From Polynucleobacter sp. MWH-P3-07-1 (GTDB lineage: Bacteria; Pseudomonadota; Gammaproteobacteria; Burkholderiales; Burkholderiaceae): a stretch of DNA of 64,000 nt. Location: positions 992,001 to 1,056,000 of the forward strand of contig NZ_CP061296.1 in the NCBI RefSeq assembly GCF_018687555.1, read 5' to 3'. Positions 14,535-23,741 of this stretch are shown here, in pieces. The position numbers were made by a program, and so were the translations under genes. The notes under the pieces are model-generated. The model was not told where the DNA came from. It saw only the letters and a list, made by a program, of their open reading frames with translations, and made no database searches. Position 1 is the first letter of the stretch. Every line of letters starts with the position of its first letter.

Positions 14535-14627
14535 CTAGCTACCGAGTTGATGGTGTAAAAACCTATTAGCGTAATGGATGCGGGCCTCATACCAAGCTTG
14601 CCAGTACTTCAAGATCATTTTTTTCAT
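14535..14627 (-). CDS. Candidate 30-residue small protein
   Basis: A 30-codon frame begins at an ATG with AGGAG exactly 6 nt upstream and encodes a peptide that starts MKKMILKYWQAWYEAR and ends HHQLGS. It is basic and aromatic-rich and could form an amphipathic helix. It fills the otherwise gene-free gap between the phosphoesterase gene and mgtC, on the opposite strand. I recognise no family. The very good ribosome site is the main support. Confidence 0.5.
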   Translation of the reverse strand: MKKMILKYWQAWYEARIHYANRFLHHQLGS

Positions 14628-14790
14628 CACAATCTCCTGCTGGGTTGAACTGATTCAGAGTTTGACTCACTAGCGTGACATCGGCATGGCGCTTTGATGA
14701 CTGCTTTGTCTTAATGCTTAAAGCCCTCTGATAACTTAGGCTAAACTCAAATAGAGTTGTATTTAATCTACACCTTGGAAAAGGCAGAAA

Positions 14791-15264
14791 ATGGCACATT
14801 GGGATTTTTCATGGGATTTTGCCCTGCGCTTAGGCTTGGCCTTAGTGGTTGGGAGCATTCTTGGACTCAACCGTTGGCTTCACCACAAATCTGCCGGCAT
14901 GAGAACACACGCATTAGTGTCGGTTGGTGCCGCAACTGCACTGATGCTGAATAGTCAAATCCCGAATTACGATGCCCAGGCTGTGAGCCATGTATTGCAA
15001 GGTTTAATTACTGGTTTAGGATTTCTGGGAGCGGGTGTCATCATCCAAGAAGGCACTTCGCAAAAGATTCATGGTCTAACCACTGCAGCTAGCATTTGGT
15101 CTTGCGCCTTGATTGGCGCAGCCTTTGGTGCTGGTGAGTTTGCAGTTGGCTTTCTATCCCTTGGCGCTATATTGCTAGCCCTCATCTTAGGCGGCCCCTG
15201 TGAACGCTTGGCACGCAAGTTAACGGGTAGCAAACTCGGCTCTGAAATTCCACCAGAGCAATAG
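14791..15264 (+). CDS. mgtC: MgtC/SapB family membrane protein
   Basis: The 157-residue protein has the MgtC-family core: ALRLGLALVVGSILGLNRW, GMRTHALVSVGAATALML, GLITGLGFLGAGVII and GLTTAASIWSCALIGAAFG, with four to five membrane segments and the short family form without the long C-terminal ACT-like domain. MgtC proteins act in low-magnesium adaptation and membrane-energy control, and in Salmonella MgtC has been linked to phosphate signalling through PhoR. Start ATG with AAGG about 7 nt upstream. It converges on phoR with one small gene between them. Confidence 0.88.
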   Translation: MAHWDFSWDFALRLGLALVVGSILGLNRWLHHKSAGMRTHALVSVGAATALMLNSQIPNYDAQAVSHVLQGLITGLGFLGAGVIIQEGTSQKIHGLTTAASIWSCALIGAAFGAGEFAVGFLSLGAILLALILGGPCERLARKLTGSKLGSEIPPEQ

Positions 15265-15284
15265 GGTTCATGATCCCAAAACCC

Positions 15285-15322
15285 CTATTTTGAGGCTTTC
15301 TAGACCAAAAATAGAGTTTTTG
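15285..15322 (+). terminator. Weak terminator candidate after mgtC
   Basis: CTATTTT (15285-15291) and AAAATAG (15308-15314) can form an AT-rich 7-bp stem, followed by AGTTTTTG. The long loop and low GC make it weak. Confidence 0.35.
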
Positions 15323-15383
15323 TCATATTAGTTTGGTAGGATCTGCTCATCCTTAATCATGACAGCTTTTGCTTATCCAATTT

Positions 15384-15584
15384 ATGAGCCAATATAAGTA
15401 CGAAGATGCCGTAAGACAGTTGCAAGAATCTGGGGCTATCAGCCTCGTTGATTTTAAGCAACTCTCCTACGAGGACTTGGTTGAATTACTAGAAGAAATT
15501 AAAGTCTGGTGTCTTTACGCCAATGGCAAGCCAGAAAAGCTTGCAAAAGAATCCAAGAAAAAGAAGAAAAAGAAGAAAGACTAA
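15384..15584 (+). CDS. Small hypothetical protein with poly-lysine tail
   Basis: About 66 residues: a helical body (YEDAVRQLQESGAI, LSYEDLVELLEEIKVWCLY) and a C-terminal tail of nine lysines in a row broken only by the final Asp. The ATG at 15384 is chosen; a TTG five codons earlier is possible, and neither has a clear ribosome site. No family is recognised. It ends 8 bp before the phoR stop codon (convergent). The codons for the tail form a purine-rich AAG/AAA run. Confidence 0.5.
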   Translation: MSQYKYEDAVRQLQESGAISLVDFKQLSYEDLVELLEEIKVWCLYANGKPEKLAKESKKKKKKKKD

Positions 15585-15592
15585 GCCTGAGA

Positions 15593-16924
15593 TTAGGCCT
15601 CAATAGCTGAGAATAAGTCAGACTCAGTATTGGCTATCCGCTCCTTAGGGAAGCGCAAAGTAAACGTACTGCCCTTGCCTGGCGTACTCTCAATTAATAG
15701 CTGTGCCTGATGTCGATTAGCAATGTGCTTCACAATCGCCAAGCCCAACCCAGTGCCGCCAGTATCCCGTGAGCGACTACGATCCACACGATAGAAACGC
15801 TCGGTTAATCTGGGCAAATGCTCTGAAGCAATTCCGGGTCCAGTATCGGTTACCGAAAACTCTCCCTGTCCCTGCTCATTCAATCCCCACCGCGCACTAA
15901 TCGAACCACCATGCGGCGTGTAACGGATCGCATTAGAAACGAGATTGCTAAATGCAGAGAGCAGCTCGCGCTCATCACCAAAAAGATTCTGGCTGGTTTT
16001 TTGTTCAAAGCTAAAACTATGACTACCCTGCGACAGTGCTTCCGCATCGTTTTTAATGAGTGCCATCAAGGTATTAAGCTGCACCACCTGGGTCGATGCA
16101 GGAGCGGCATTTGCCTCTAGATTGGCCAAGGTTAAGAGATCCTCTACCAAACTCTTCATGCGTTGCGCCTGCAACATCATCAAATCAAAATAATGATCTT
16201 GCTGCGGCTTATCAAGATCAATCGATTGCACAGTCTCTAAAAACCCCATCAATACCGTAATGGGCGTTCTCATCTCATGAGATACATTGGCCACGAAATC
16301 ACGCCGCATCGCATCTGCTTTTTGCAAATCAGTGACATCTTGTATCAGTAATAGGTGGCGTTTCTCGCCATAAGGAAAGGCCTGAATTAATAAACTTAAA
16401 TTACTATCCGGCCCCATTCTTTCGATAATGATCGATTCCTCAAACTGCCGCTTACCCAGATATTGAATAAACTCAGGTCTCCTCAGCAGAAAGTTAATCC
16501 GTTGACGGGCATCGCGCCGAAAATGAATACCGAAGAATGTCTCTGCTAAAGAGTTGCACCATTCAATTTGATCTTCATCATCGAGCATCACAATGCCATT
16601 GGGAGATGCCTGAAAGGCCTCAATAAAGCGATTGTGTTGCTGATCAATTGCTTGAGCGCGCGATTTTAGACCCTGAACCAGACGCTGTAACCTGAAAAAG
16701 ACATCCTCCCAAAAGCCGGTGGGAAGTGGCATATTTTCAATGTTATCCGCAGCTAGGTATTTACCGAGGCGGCTCAGATTGATATAGGAATAAATCAGGG
16801 GAATGGAGAGGACGGCGATTGCTGCTGCGATGCCAAAGTATGCCCCCCAATGAATTAAGGCAAGATAAGCGGCAACAATCGCCACAACCAATAGGAGGCT
16901 AAATCGGGATAAGGCAGTTAACAT
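15593..16924 (-). CDS. phoR: Phosphate-regulon sensor histidine kinase PhoR
   Basis: PhoR controls PhoB phosphorylation in response to Pst-PhoU activity. The 443-residue protein has two N-terminal membrane helices (about 5-47), a PAS domain (FIEAFQASPNGIVMLDDEDQIEWCN, about 100-195), the HisKA box SHEMRTP with His216, N-box NLVSNAIRYTP (327-337), DTGPGI (360-365) and GGTGLGLAI (389-397). This is the classic PhoR order. It is the last gene of the pst-phoU-phoBR run, 66 bp after phoB, with a hairpin in the gap. Confidence 0.95.
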   Translation of the reverse strand: MLTALSRFSLLLVVAIVAAYLALIHWGAYFGIAAAIAVLSIPLIYSYINLSRLGKYLAADNIENMPLPTGFWEDVFFRLQRLVQGLKSRAQAIDQQHNRFIEAFQASPNGIVMLDDEDQIEWCNSLAETFFGIHFRRDARQRINFLLRRPEFIQYLGKRQFEESIIIERMGPDSNLSLLIQAFPYGEKRHLLLIQDVTDLQKADAMRRDFVANVSHEMRTPITVLMGFLETVQSIDLDKPQQDHYFDLMMLQAQRMKSLVEDLLTLANLEANAAPASTQVVQLNTLMALIKNDAEALSQGSHSFSFEQKTSQNLFGDERELLSAFSNLVSNAIRYTPHGGSISARWGLNEQGQGEFSVTDTGPGIASEHLPRLTERFYRVDRSRSRDTGGTGLGLAIVKHIANRHQAQLLIESTPGKGSTFTLRFPKERIANTESDLFSAIEA

Positions 16925-16945
16925 GCTGCCATCTTATTGCATCCC

Positions 16946-16969
16946 GTAAAAAAGCCCTAAAAAGGACTT
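16946..16969 (-). terminator. Hairpin with T-run between phoB and phoR
   Basis: On the minus strand AAGTCC and GGGCTT (one G-T pair) enclose TTTTTA and are followed by six T. It could end part of the transcripts after phoB, so that phoR is made at a lower level. The stem is short, so termination should be partial. Confidence 0.5.
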
Positions 16970-16990
16970 CATGGGGGTCAGAAACCGGTT

Positions 16991-17704
16991 TTAAGTTTCG
17001 GTTGGGGTCTTAGTAATACGATAGCCACTACCCCGTACCGTCTCAATAAAGCGGTCGCAGTCCAAAGGGGCTAAAGCAGCCCTTAAGCGCTTGATATGGA
17101 CGTCTACGGTACGCTCTTCGATGTAGACCTCACTGCCCCAGACCTTATCCAGTAGGTTCGCACGAGAATGCACGCGCTCTGGATTAGCCATAAAGAACTG
17201 TAGCAATCGATATTCAGTTGGTCCAAGCGGAATAGGCTTGGACTCTTCATTTGGCCTGAGTGCTAAGACCCGATGGGAAATCGGATCCAGTTTCAAGGGG
17301 CCTACACTCAATGGCCCAGTATCTTGAACTGGAGACTGGCGACGCAATAATGCCTTCACGCGAGCAACCAGCTCTTTGGGCGAAAAAGGTTTGGTCACGT
17401 AGTCATCTGCACCTGAGTCAAGACCCAAGACCTTGTCGGCCTCTTCACTCTTAGCAGTAAGCATCAAAATGGGTAAAGAACGGGTCCGCTCGTTTGCACG
17501 CAACTCCTTTGCAAATTGCACGCCAGATTTACCAGGCAACATCCAATCCAACACGATCAAGCTAGGTAGATTCTCACGCATGGCATTCATGGCGAGATCG
17601 GTTTGCATTGCTTTTTCTACTTCATAACCAGCATGTGACAAGTTCACCGCAATCAACTCTGCGATAGAAGGCTCATCCTCAACAATTAGTATGCGGTGAG
17701 TCAT
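16991..17704 (-). CDS. phoB: Phosphate-regulon response regulator PhoB
   Basis: An OmpR-type regulator: receiver domain with HRILIVEDEPS, the phosphorylated Asp in IVLDWMLPGKSG (residue 53 from the ATG), the conserved Lys in YVTKPFSP, and a C-terminal winged helix (LGPTEYRLLQFFMANP, VWGSEVYIEERTVDVHIKRL). It should bind the Pho boxes listed here. The ATG at 17704 is chosen over the TTG one codon earlier because GGAG lies 7 nt upstream. It is 24 bp after phoU. Confidence 0.95.
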   Translation of the reverse strand: MTHRILIVEDEPSIAELIAVNLSHAGYEVEKAMQTDLAMNAMRENLPSLIVLDWMLPGKSGVQFAKELRANERTRSLPILMLTAKSEEADKVLGLDSGADDYVTKPFSPKELVARVKALLRRQSPVQDTGPLSVGPLKLDPISHRVLALRPNEESKPIPLGPTEYRLLQFFMANPERVHSRANLLDKVWGSEVYIEERTVDVHIKRLRAALAPLDCDRFIETVRGSGYRITKTPTET

Positions 17705-17728
17705 CAAAGGCTCCGTGTAGTCGCTTGT

Positions 17729-18436
17729 TTACTCTTTGGTGGCCGCTCGCAATAAATCTGCATGCGGGATATGGCGAACATCATCACCCTTGACGATATA
17801 AATTACAAACTCCGCAATGTTCTTAGCATGATCGCCAATCCGCTCAATCGCCTTGGCAATCGTCAGCATATCCAGCCCTGTTGTAATCGTATGGGGATCT
17901 TCCATCATATAAGTAATAAGCTTGCGCACAAAGCCTCTGAACTCTTCATCAATTTGACGATCTTCTTCCACTACTTCAGCAGCCGCAATCGTATCGAGGC
18001 GCGCGAACGCATCCAAGCTTCGACGCAATAGCGAGATTGCCATTTGACCTGACAGACGAATTTCTGAAACATTAATGTTGTGGCTTGCGCCAGCCTCAAT
18101 TAATCGTTTGGTACGCTTAGCTACGCGCTCTGCTTCATCACCAGCACGCTCTAGATTGGTAATCGCTTTAGACACTGCCATCACTAGACGCAAGTCGCGG
18201 GCAATCGGCTGACGACGGGCAATGAGTTCGGTACAAGCTGAGTCAATCTGAATCTCTAAATCATTGACGAGCTTTTCATTCTCGATCACGACATTACAGG
18301 TTTCGAGATCCATCTGAGTAAAAGCACGCATCGCAGTAGCGATTTGGGACTCAACTAAGCCGCCCATTTCGAGGAGGCGACTAGACAAGGAATTTAAATC
18401 GGCGTCAAACTGTGACGATAGGTGTTTATCTGGCAT
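17729..18436 (-). CDS. phoU: Phosphate signalling protein PhoU
   Basis: PhoU links Pst transport to PhoR and keeps the regulon off when phosphate is plentiful. The protein has two homologous three-helix bundles with the metal-binding E/D-x3-D signatures (ITNLERAGDEAERVAKR and IAKAIERIGDHAKNIAEF). The start is set at the ATG at 18436 because TTGGAG lies 6 nt before it; TTG and ATG codons just upstream overlap that ribosome site. The gene follows pstB directly. Confidence 0.95.
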   Translation of the reverse strand: MPDKHLSSQFDADLNSLSSRLLEMGGLVESQIATAMRAFTQMDLETCNVVIENEKLVNDLEIQIDSACTELIARRQPIARDLRLVMAVSKAITNLERAGDEAERVAKRTKRLIEAGASHNINVSEIRLSGQMAISLLRRSLDAFARLDTIAAAEVVEEDRQIDEEFRGFVRKLITYMMEDPHTITTGLDMLTIAKAIERIGDHAKNIAEFVIYIVKGDDVRHIPHADLLRAATKE

Positions 18437-18448
18437 ATTCATCTCCAA

Positions 18449-19306
18449 TTAACCGAAGCGGCCGGTAATATAGTCTTCTGTTTCTTTGCGCTTAGGTTTA
18501 ATAAACAACTCATCGGTCTTACCAAACTCAATTAAGCTGCCAAGATACATATAGGCAGTGTAATCCGATACACGCGCTGCCTGCTGCATATTGTGGGTCA
18601 CAATGGCAATGGTGTAATCGTTTTTCAGCTCAGAAATCAATTCTTCGATCTTGCCGGTAGAAATTGGGTCCAAAGCGGAGGTAGGCTCATCTAAGAGAAT
18701 GACGGAAGGCTTCACCGCAACACCACGAGCAATACACAGACGCTGTTGCTGACCACCAGAGAGGGACAAACCGCTTTGATTCAGCTTGTCTTTGGCTTCG
18801 GTCCACAAGGCCGCCTTATTCAAAGCCCACTCGACGCGCTCATCCATTTCGGAGCGATTGAGGTTTTCATAGAGACGCACACCAAAGGCAATGTTCTCGT
18901 AGATGGACATTGGAAATGGGGTAGGTTTTTGGAAAACCATACCAATGCGGGAACGCAATAGATTCAAATCCTGACCAGGATTCAGAATGTTGTTGCCGTA
19001 GAAATTAATCTCACCCTCAGCACGTTGACCTGGATAAAGGTCATACATGCGATTCATGGTGCGCAGTAAAGTCGACTTGCCGCAACCAGAAGGTCCAATG
19101 AAGGCAGTCACTTTGCCTTCTTCGATATTCATATTGATATCTTTTAGGCCCTTGAAAGAACCGTAATAAAAATTGAGATTCCGGATTTCTAGGGCATTGA
19201 CTGCTTCACTAGATTGCGAATTATTTTCTGTATTCATATTCACTTTACTCCCTAAGCCTTCACTATCAATCTGATTTAAGTTGAACATTGTTTTCATATC
19301 ACTCAT
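18449..19306 (-). CDS. pstB: Phosphate ABC transporter ATP-binding protein PstB
   Basis: ATPase of the high-affinity phosphate importer. It has Walker [11 protein letters not shown]-loop [10 protein letters not shown] (typical of PstB), signature [14 protein letters not shown], Walker [17 protein letters not shown] and the H-loop VTHNM. At 285 residues it has about 28 more N-terminal residues than E. coli PstB. The ATG at 19306 overlaps the pstA stop by ATGA and so is kept; an internal ATG at 19237 is an alternative. Confidence 0.96.
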   Translation of the reverse strand: MSDMKTMFNLNQIDSEGLGSKVNMNTENNSQSSEAVNALEIRNLNFYYGSFKGLKDINMNIEEGKVTAFIGPSGCGKSTLLRTMNRMYDLYPGQRAEGEINFYGNNILNPGQDLNLLRSRIGMVFQKPTPFPMSIYENIAFGVRLYENLNRSEMDERVEWALNKAALWTEAKDKLNQSGLSLSGGQQQRLCIARGVAVKPSVILLDEPTSALDPISTGKIEELISELKNDYTIAIVTHNMQQAARVSDYTAYMYLGSLIEFGKTDELFIKPKRKETEDYITGRFG

Positions 19307-20169
19307 CCTTGCGCTTTCTCACGGAATACCACACGGGCAAGGATGTTCAAGCCCAACACTGCAAACGTAATGAGTAAAGAGCCGCCCCACGCTAGGTCAA
19401 CCCAGTTGTCATAAGGGCTCATCGCAAACTGGAAAATCACCACTGGCAAGTTCGCCATCGGCGCATTCATATTGGTAGAGAAAAACTGATTGTTCAATGC
19501 AGTAAACAACAATGGCGCTGTTTCACCGCTGACACGGGCCAGAGCCAACAAGATACCAGTCATGATGCCGCTCTTGGCAGCGCGTAGGGTGACGTAAAAG
19601 GCCACCTTCCATTTTGGCGTTCCCAAGGCATAGGCGGCTTCACGCAAACTGCCTGGAACCAAACGCAACATATTCTCGGTAGTACGAACTACTACTGGAA
19701 CCGCAATTAAAGCCAACGCAATCGTTCCCGCCCAACCAGAGAAGTGCTTTACTTGCGCCACAAATAAAGCATAGACGAACAAGCCAATCACAATCGATGG
19801 AGCCGACAACATAATATCGGTCACAAAACGGGTTACCGCTGCAATCTTGCTGCGATCACCGTATTCAGAAAGATACAAACCAGCAAGCACGCCCACGGGA
19901 GTACTAATCAATGTACAAGACACGATCAACATCAAGCTACCAACGATGGCGTTTGCCAAGCCCCCACCCTCTGAGCCCGGTGCAGGCGTACTCATCGTGA
20001 ACATGTTGAGATTAACCGCAGCAAAACCTTTAATAAATAGGGTTGCCAAAATCCAAATCAAGAAAATCATGCCCAAAGTCATGGCAAGCATAGACAAAGT
20101 AAGACCGATTTTGTTGGTCCGCTGCCGACGAGCAAAAACGGCTTGATTAATATTGGCGATTTGACTCAT
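19303..20169 (-). CDS. pstA: Phosphate ABC transporter permease PstA
   Basis: Inner-membrane subunit of the Pst importer, 288 residues with six predicted membrane segments. It has the PstA core [36 protein letters not shown], and the EAA-like loop [21 protein letters not shown] that contacts PstB. It overlaps pstC and pstB by 4 bp each, so translation is coupled along the operon. Confidence 0.95.
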   Translation of the reverse strand: MSQIANINQAVFARRQRTNKIGLTLSMLAMTLGMIFLIWILATLFIKGFAAVNLNMFTMSTPAPGSEGGGLANAIVGSLMLIVSCTLISTPVGVLAGLYLSEYGDRSKIAAVTRFVTDIMLSAPSIVIGLFVYALFVAQVKHFSGWAGTIALALIAVPVVVRTTENMLRLVPGSLREAAYALGTPKWKVAFYVTLRAAKSGIMTGILLALARVSGETAPLLFTALNNQFFSTNMNAPMANLPVVIFQFAMSPYDNWVDLAWGGSLLITFAVLGLNILARVVFREKAQG

Positions 20170-21155
20170 GATTTGACTCCTTTAGCTTTTTCCATACTGA
20201 GCAACATCCACTTAGCTAAAGCCAATACCACGAAGGTAATAAAGAACAGCGCCAAACCTAAGGCAAACAGTGATGAGAAATGCAATCCTGCATCCGCCTC
20301 ACCAAATTGGTTAGCCAAGGTCGAAGCAATTGAGCTGCCGGGAGCAAATAAAGATGGCGAGATGCGGCTCGCATTACCAATCACGAAGGTAACGGCCATG
20401 GTTTCACCCAGGGCTCTACCCAAGCCGAGCATGACACCGCCAACGACACCCGCTTGGGTGTATGGCAAAACAATTCGGGTAACTACTTCCCAGCGCGTAC
20501 AGCCGATACCATAAGCTGACTCTTTTAAGACTGGGGGGACGATTTCAAATACGTCGCGCATCACGGATGCAATAAATGGCAGGATCATCATGGCCAGAAT
20601 GAGGCCAGCACACAACATACCAATGCCGTTGGTCGGGCCTGAGAAAAGAATCCCTAAGAGCGGGATCTTTCCGAGCGTGGCCTGAAGTACAGGCTCAACA
20701 TAGTCGCCAAAGATAGGAGCGAATACGAATAAACCAAACATACCGTAAATAATCGATGGCACAGCGGCCAAGAGCTCTACAGCAGTACCTAAGGGACGCT
20801 TCAAAAAATCTGGGCACATCTCTGTCAAAAACACAGCGATGCCAAAACTGAGGGGTACAGCAATTGCCAAAGCAATAATCGATGAAACGAGTGTTCCATA
20901 GATCGAAATTAAACCGCCAAACTGATCGTTAACAATATCCCACTCGTCGTCCAAGAAAAATCCAGGGCCGAATGTCTTTAAAGCTGGCCATGCATTGATC
21001 AAAAGAGATCCGATGATTCCAGCCAAAACAAATAACACCAACATCGAGAAGAATTGGGTGATGGCATGAAAGAGAAAATCTTGGATACGCTGCCTACGGG
21101 CGATCTGAACCGCTTTAGCGCTTGGTAGACCTAGTGTGGAGGATGTCGATTGCAT
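20166..21155 (-). CDS. pstC: Phosphate ABC transporter permease PstC
   Basis: Partner permease of PstA, with [53 protein letters not shown] and the ATPase-contact loop [21 protein letters not shown]. The ATG at 21155 ([10 protein letters not shown]) is chosen: the frame extends 14 codons further, but that start would lie in the pstS-pstC terminator hairpin. No strong ribosome site is seen. About 330 residues, as usual for this family. Confidence 0.94.
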   Translation of the reverse strand: MQSTSSTLGLPSAKAVQIARRQRIQDFLFHAITQFFSMLVLFVLAGIIGSLLINAWPALKTFGPGFFLDDEWDIVNDQFGGLISIYGTLVSSIIALAIAVPLSFGIAVFLTEMCPDFLKRPLGTAVELLAAVPSIIYGMFGLFVFAPIFGDYVEPVLQATLGKIPLLGILFSGPTNGIGMLCAGLILAMMILPFIASVMRDVFEIVPPVLKESAYGIGCTRWEVVTRIVLPYTQAGVVGGVMLGLGRALGETMAVTFVIGNASRISPSLFAPGSSIASTLANQFGEADAGLHFSSLFALGLALFFITFVVLALAKWMLLSMEKAKGVKS

Positions 21156-21182
21156 ATTGACTTTATATGTATTGCGTGAAGA

Positions 21183-21211
21183 TAAAAATGGCCCCAAATT
21201 ACTTTGGGGCC
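21183..21211 (-). terminator. Terminator/attenuator between pstS and pstC
   Basis: On the minus strand GGCCCCAAA and TTTGGGGCC form a perfect 9-bp stem around GTAA, followed by ATTTTT. Lying between pstS and the permease genes, it should give more PstS than transporter, as is common for binding-protein genes. Confidence 0.85.
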
Positions 21212-21230
21212 GAATTTATTCTATTAAGAA

Positions 21231-22259
21231 TTACTTAACATCAACCTGTGACCAAACACTCTTACGAATGAAGTTGGTTGTTGCTTCAGGCATTGGAACG
21301 TAATCGAGTTCAGAAGCCATCTTGCCGCCATCTTTGAAACCAAAATCAAAGAACTTGATCACTTCAGCAGCATTTGCTTTGTTATCAGGCTTTTTGTAAA
21401 TGACAACGAAAGTTGCGCCAGTAATTGGCCATGAAGCAGCACCAGGAGCGTTGGTAATGAATGTTTCCATACCTGGGAACTTAGACCAATCAGTACCAGC
21501 AGAAGCAGCAGCAAATGCAGCAGCGGTAGGCAATACGAACTTCTCGTCCGCATTCTTCATCTGGGTGTAGCTCATGTTGTTTTTCTTAGCGTAAGCAAAC
21601 TCAACATAACCGATTGAATTCTTGATACGGCTTACGTTAGCTGCAACACCTTCGTTACCTTTACCGCTTACTGTGGAAGCAGCTGGCCATTTAACAGCAG
21701 AGCCAAAACCTACAGCATCTTTAAAGCTCTTGTTAACTTTAGAGAGGTAATTTGTAAAGATTGCAGTGGTACCTGAACCATCGGCACGGGTTACAACAGT
21801 GATTTCACCAGCAGGAATCTGAACGCCTGGGTTCAACAAAGCGATACGCTTGTCATTCCAGTTAGTCAAAGTGCCCTGGAAAATATCAGAGAGAACGTCG
21901 CTAGACAATTTCAATTGACCTGGCTTGATGCCGTCAATGTTGACTACAGGTACTACACCACCAATGATGGCTGGGAACTGAACCATGCCACCAGCTTGGA
22001 GTTCTTCAAAGCTCATTGGGGCATCAGTTGCACCAAAATCGACGGTCTTCGCTTTAATTTGCTTGATACCACCGCCAGAACCGATCGATTGATAGTTCAA
22101 GCTGTTACCAGTTTTAGCTTTGTAAGCCTCAGCCCATTTGGAGAGTACTGGGTAGATAAAAGAAGAGCCAGCACCGGTCATTTCGGTAGCCATTGCAGCA
22201 GAAGATACTGATAATGCTACGGCTCCAGCAACTAAAGCCTGCTTAAAAGAGAGTTTCAT
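21231..22259 (-). CDS. pstS: Periplasmic phosphate-binding protein PstS
   Basis: Captures orthophosphate for PstCAB. The signal peptide MKLSFKQALVAGAVALSVSS ends near AMA; the mature protein has the phosphate-binding loops TGAGSSFIYP, GSGGGIKQI, DFGATDAPM and TRADGSGTT. The frame opens 14 codons earlier, but the ATG at 22259 starts the signal peptide and has AAGGA about 9 nt upstream. A Pho box lies some 60 bp upstream, and a terminator follows the gene. Confidence 0.96.
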   Translation of the reverse strand: MKLSFKQALVAGAVALSVSSAAMATEMTGAGSSFIYPVLSKWAEAYKAKTGNSLNYQSIGSGGGIKQIKAKTVDFGATDAPMSFEELQAGGMVQFPAIIGGVVPVVNIDGIKPGQLKLSSDVLSDIFQGTLTNWNDKRIALLNPGVQIPAGEITVVTRADGSGTTAIFTNYLSKVNKSFKDAVGFGSAVKWPAASTVSGKGNEGVAANVSRIKNSIGYVEFAYAKKNNMSYTQMKNADEKFVLPTAAAFAAASAGTDWSKFPGMETFITNAPGAASWPITGATFVVIYKKPDNKANAAEVIKFFDFGFKDGGKMASELDYVPMPEATTNFIRKSVWSQVDVK

Positions 22260-22304
22260 TTGAGGACGTCCTTGTAGAGAAATCGAGAGATAACAACACA
22301 TGGA

Positions 22305-22337
22305 CGATACGATTTACGTATGACGCTTTTATGACAT
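22305..22337 (-). promoter_or_regulatory. Pho box and -10 of the pst operon
   Basis: On the minus strand ATGTCAT-AAAA-GCGTCAT (22320-22337) matches 11 of 14 half-site positions. TATCGT (22305-22310) follows after 10 bp as -10. It lies between the glmM terminator and pstS. Confidence 0.8.
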
Positions 22338-22346
22338 TAGGTCATC

Positions 22347-22376
22347 AAAAAGGCCTAAATCTGGGATTTTGGGCCT
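22347..22376 (-). terminator. Terminator after glmM
   Basis: On the minus strand AGGCC and GGCCT form the base of a stem, extended by near-complementary AT bases, and are followed by TTTTTG. It separates glmM transcription from the Pho-controlled pst operon. Confidence 0.7.
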
Positions 22377-22388
22377 CAGAATGCAGTT

Positions 22389-23732
22389 TTAGACATTGGG
22401 GACTAAATCAGCAATGCTTTTTGCGCTCTTGAGAGCGATAGCCTGATCCTGAGCCTCAACCATGACTCTTAATACAGGTTCGGTACCAGATGGACGAATC
22501 AGCACCCTACCGGTACTCAGAAGATTAGCCTCAACTTGAGCAATTTGAGCCTTGAGCTTTTCATCGGCCTTCCAGTCATAACCAGGCTTCATTTTGATAT
22601 TGAGCAAAACCTGGGGATAAATCTCGACTGAATCCAAGAGTTGTACCAGGGTTTTCTTTTGCTGACTCATTGCAGCCAAAACCTGTAGGGCGGCAATAAT
22701 GCCATCGCCGGTCGTGTGCTGATCGAGGCAAAGCAAATGCCCAGACCCCTCGCCGCCTAGCTTCCAAGAGTTTTGCTTGAGCAACTCTAGTACATAACGA
22801 TCACCTACTGCGGCACGCTCAAATTGAATGCCCAATCCCTTAATCGCATTTTCTACGGCTAAATTGGTCATTAAGGTACCCACCACGCCACCCAGTGGTG
22901 CTCCGCGATCGAGTCGATCCTTGGCCAGTACATACAACAATTCATCGCCATTAAACAAGCGACCGGTTTGATCCACCATCTGCAAACGGTCCGCATCACC
23001 ATCTAAGGCAATCCCGAGGTCCGCGCCCACCTCTTTCACCTTGGCTATTAAAGCGCTCGGTGCCGTTGCACCACACTGATCATTAATATTGCGCCCATTG
23101 GGCTCTACGCCAATCGCAATCACTTCAGCGCCAAGCTCCCGAAAGACATTGGGGGCAATCTGGTAAGCCGCGCCATTAGCACAATCAAGCACCAACTTCA
23201 TGCCACGCAAGTTCAGCTCATCTGGAAAAGTCGATTTACAAAATTCAATATAGCGTCCAGCTGGGGCACTCAAACGAGATACCTTGCCTAAATGTTCGGA
23301 ACTCAGGCAGCCCAATGGTTTTTCCAGCTCAGCCTCAATCGCGAGCTCAAAGTCATCCGAGAGCTTATCGCCCTGTGCGGAGAAAAACTTCACTCCATTA
23401 TCTTGATACAAATTATGCGAGGCGGAGATCACGACTCCGGCAGATAAACGTAAAGCCTTAGTGAGATAAGCAACACCTGGAGTTGGCATGGGACCACATA
23501 AAAGAACATCGACACCAGCAGAGACAAAGCCAGCCTCTAATGCGGACTCCAACAAATAACCAGAGACGCGAGTATCTTTACCAATCAATACCGTACAGCG
23601 TTCACCAGGCTTAGCTTGCCGAGTAAGCACAAGGCCAGCAGCATATCCAAGGCGAATCATGAAATCCGGAAGAATCGGAAAATTACCTACTTCTCCACGA
23701 ATCCCATCAGTACCAAAGTATTGTTTTTTCAT
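22389..23732 (-). CDS. glmM: Phosphoglucosamine mutase
   Basis: Converts glucosamine-6-phosphate to glucosamine-1-phosphate for UDP-GlcNAc, needed for peptidoglycan and lipid A. The 447-residue protein has [11 protein letters not shown] at the N-terminus, the active-site serine in [14 protein letters not shown] (about Ser105), the metal loop [21 protein letters not shown], and the phosphate-binding [14 protein letters not shown] at the C-terminus. It lies 9 bp after folP, the usual ftsH-folP-glmM order. Confidence 0.96.
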   Translation of the reverse strand: MKKQYFGTDGIRGEVGNFPILPDFMIRLGYAAGLVLTRQAKPGERCTVLIGKDTRVSGYLLESALEAGFVSAGVDVLLCGPMPTPGVAYLTKALRLSAGVVISASHNLYQDNGVKFFSAQGDKLSDDFELAIEAELEKPLGCLSSEHLGKVSRLSAPAGRYIEFCKSTFPDELNLRGMKLVLDCANGAAYQIAPNVFRELGAEVIAIGVEPNGRNINDQCGATAPSALIAKVKEVGADLGIALDGDADRLQMVDQTGRLFNGDELLYVLAKDRLDRGAPLGGVVGTLMTNLAVENAIKGLGIQFERAAVGDRYVLELLKQNSWKLGGEGSGHLLCLDQHTTGDGIIAALQVLAAMSQQKKTLVQLLDSVEIYPQVLLNIKMKPGYDWKADEKLKAQIAQVEANLLSTGRVLIRPSGTEPVLRVMVEAQDQAIALKSAKSIADLVPNV

Positions 23733-23741
23733 ATGAAGGAA

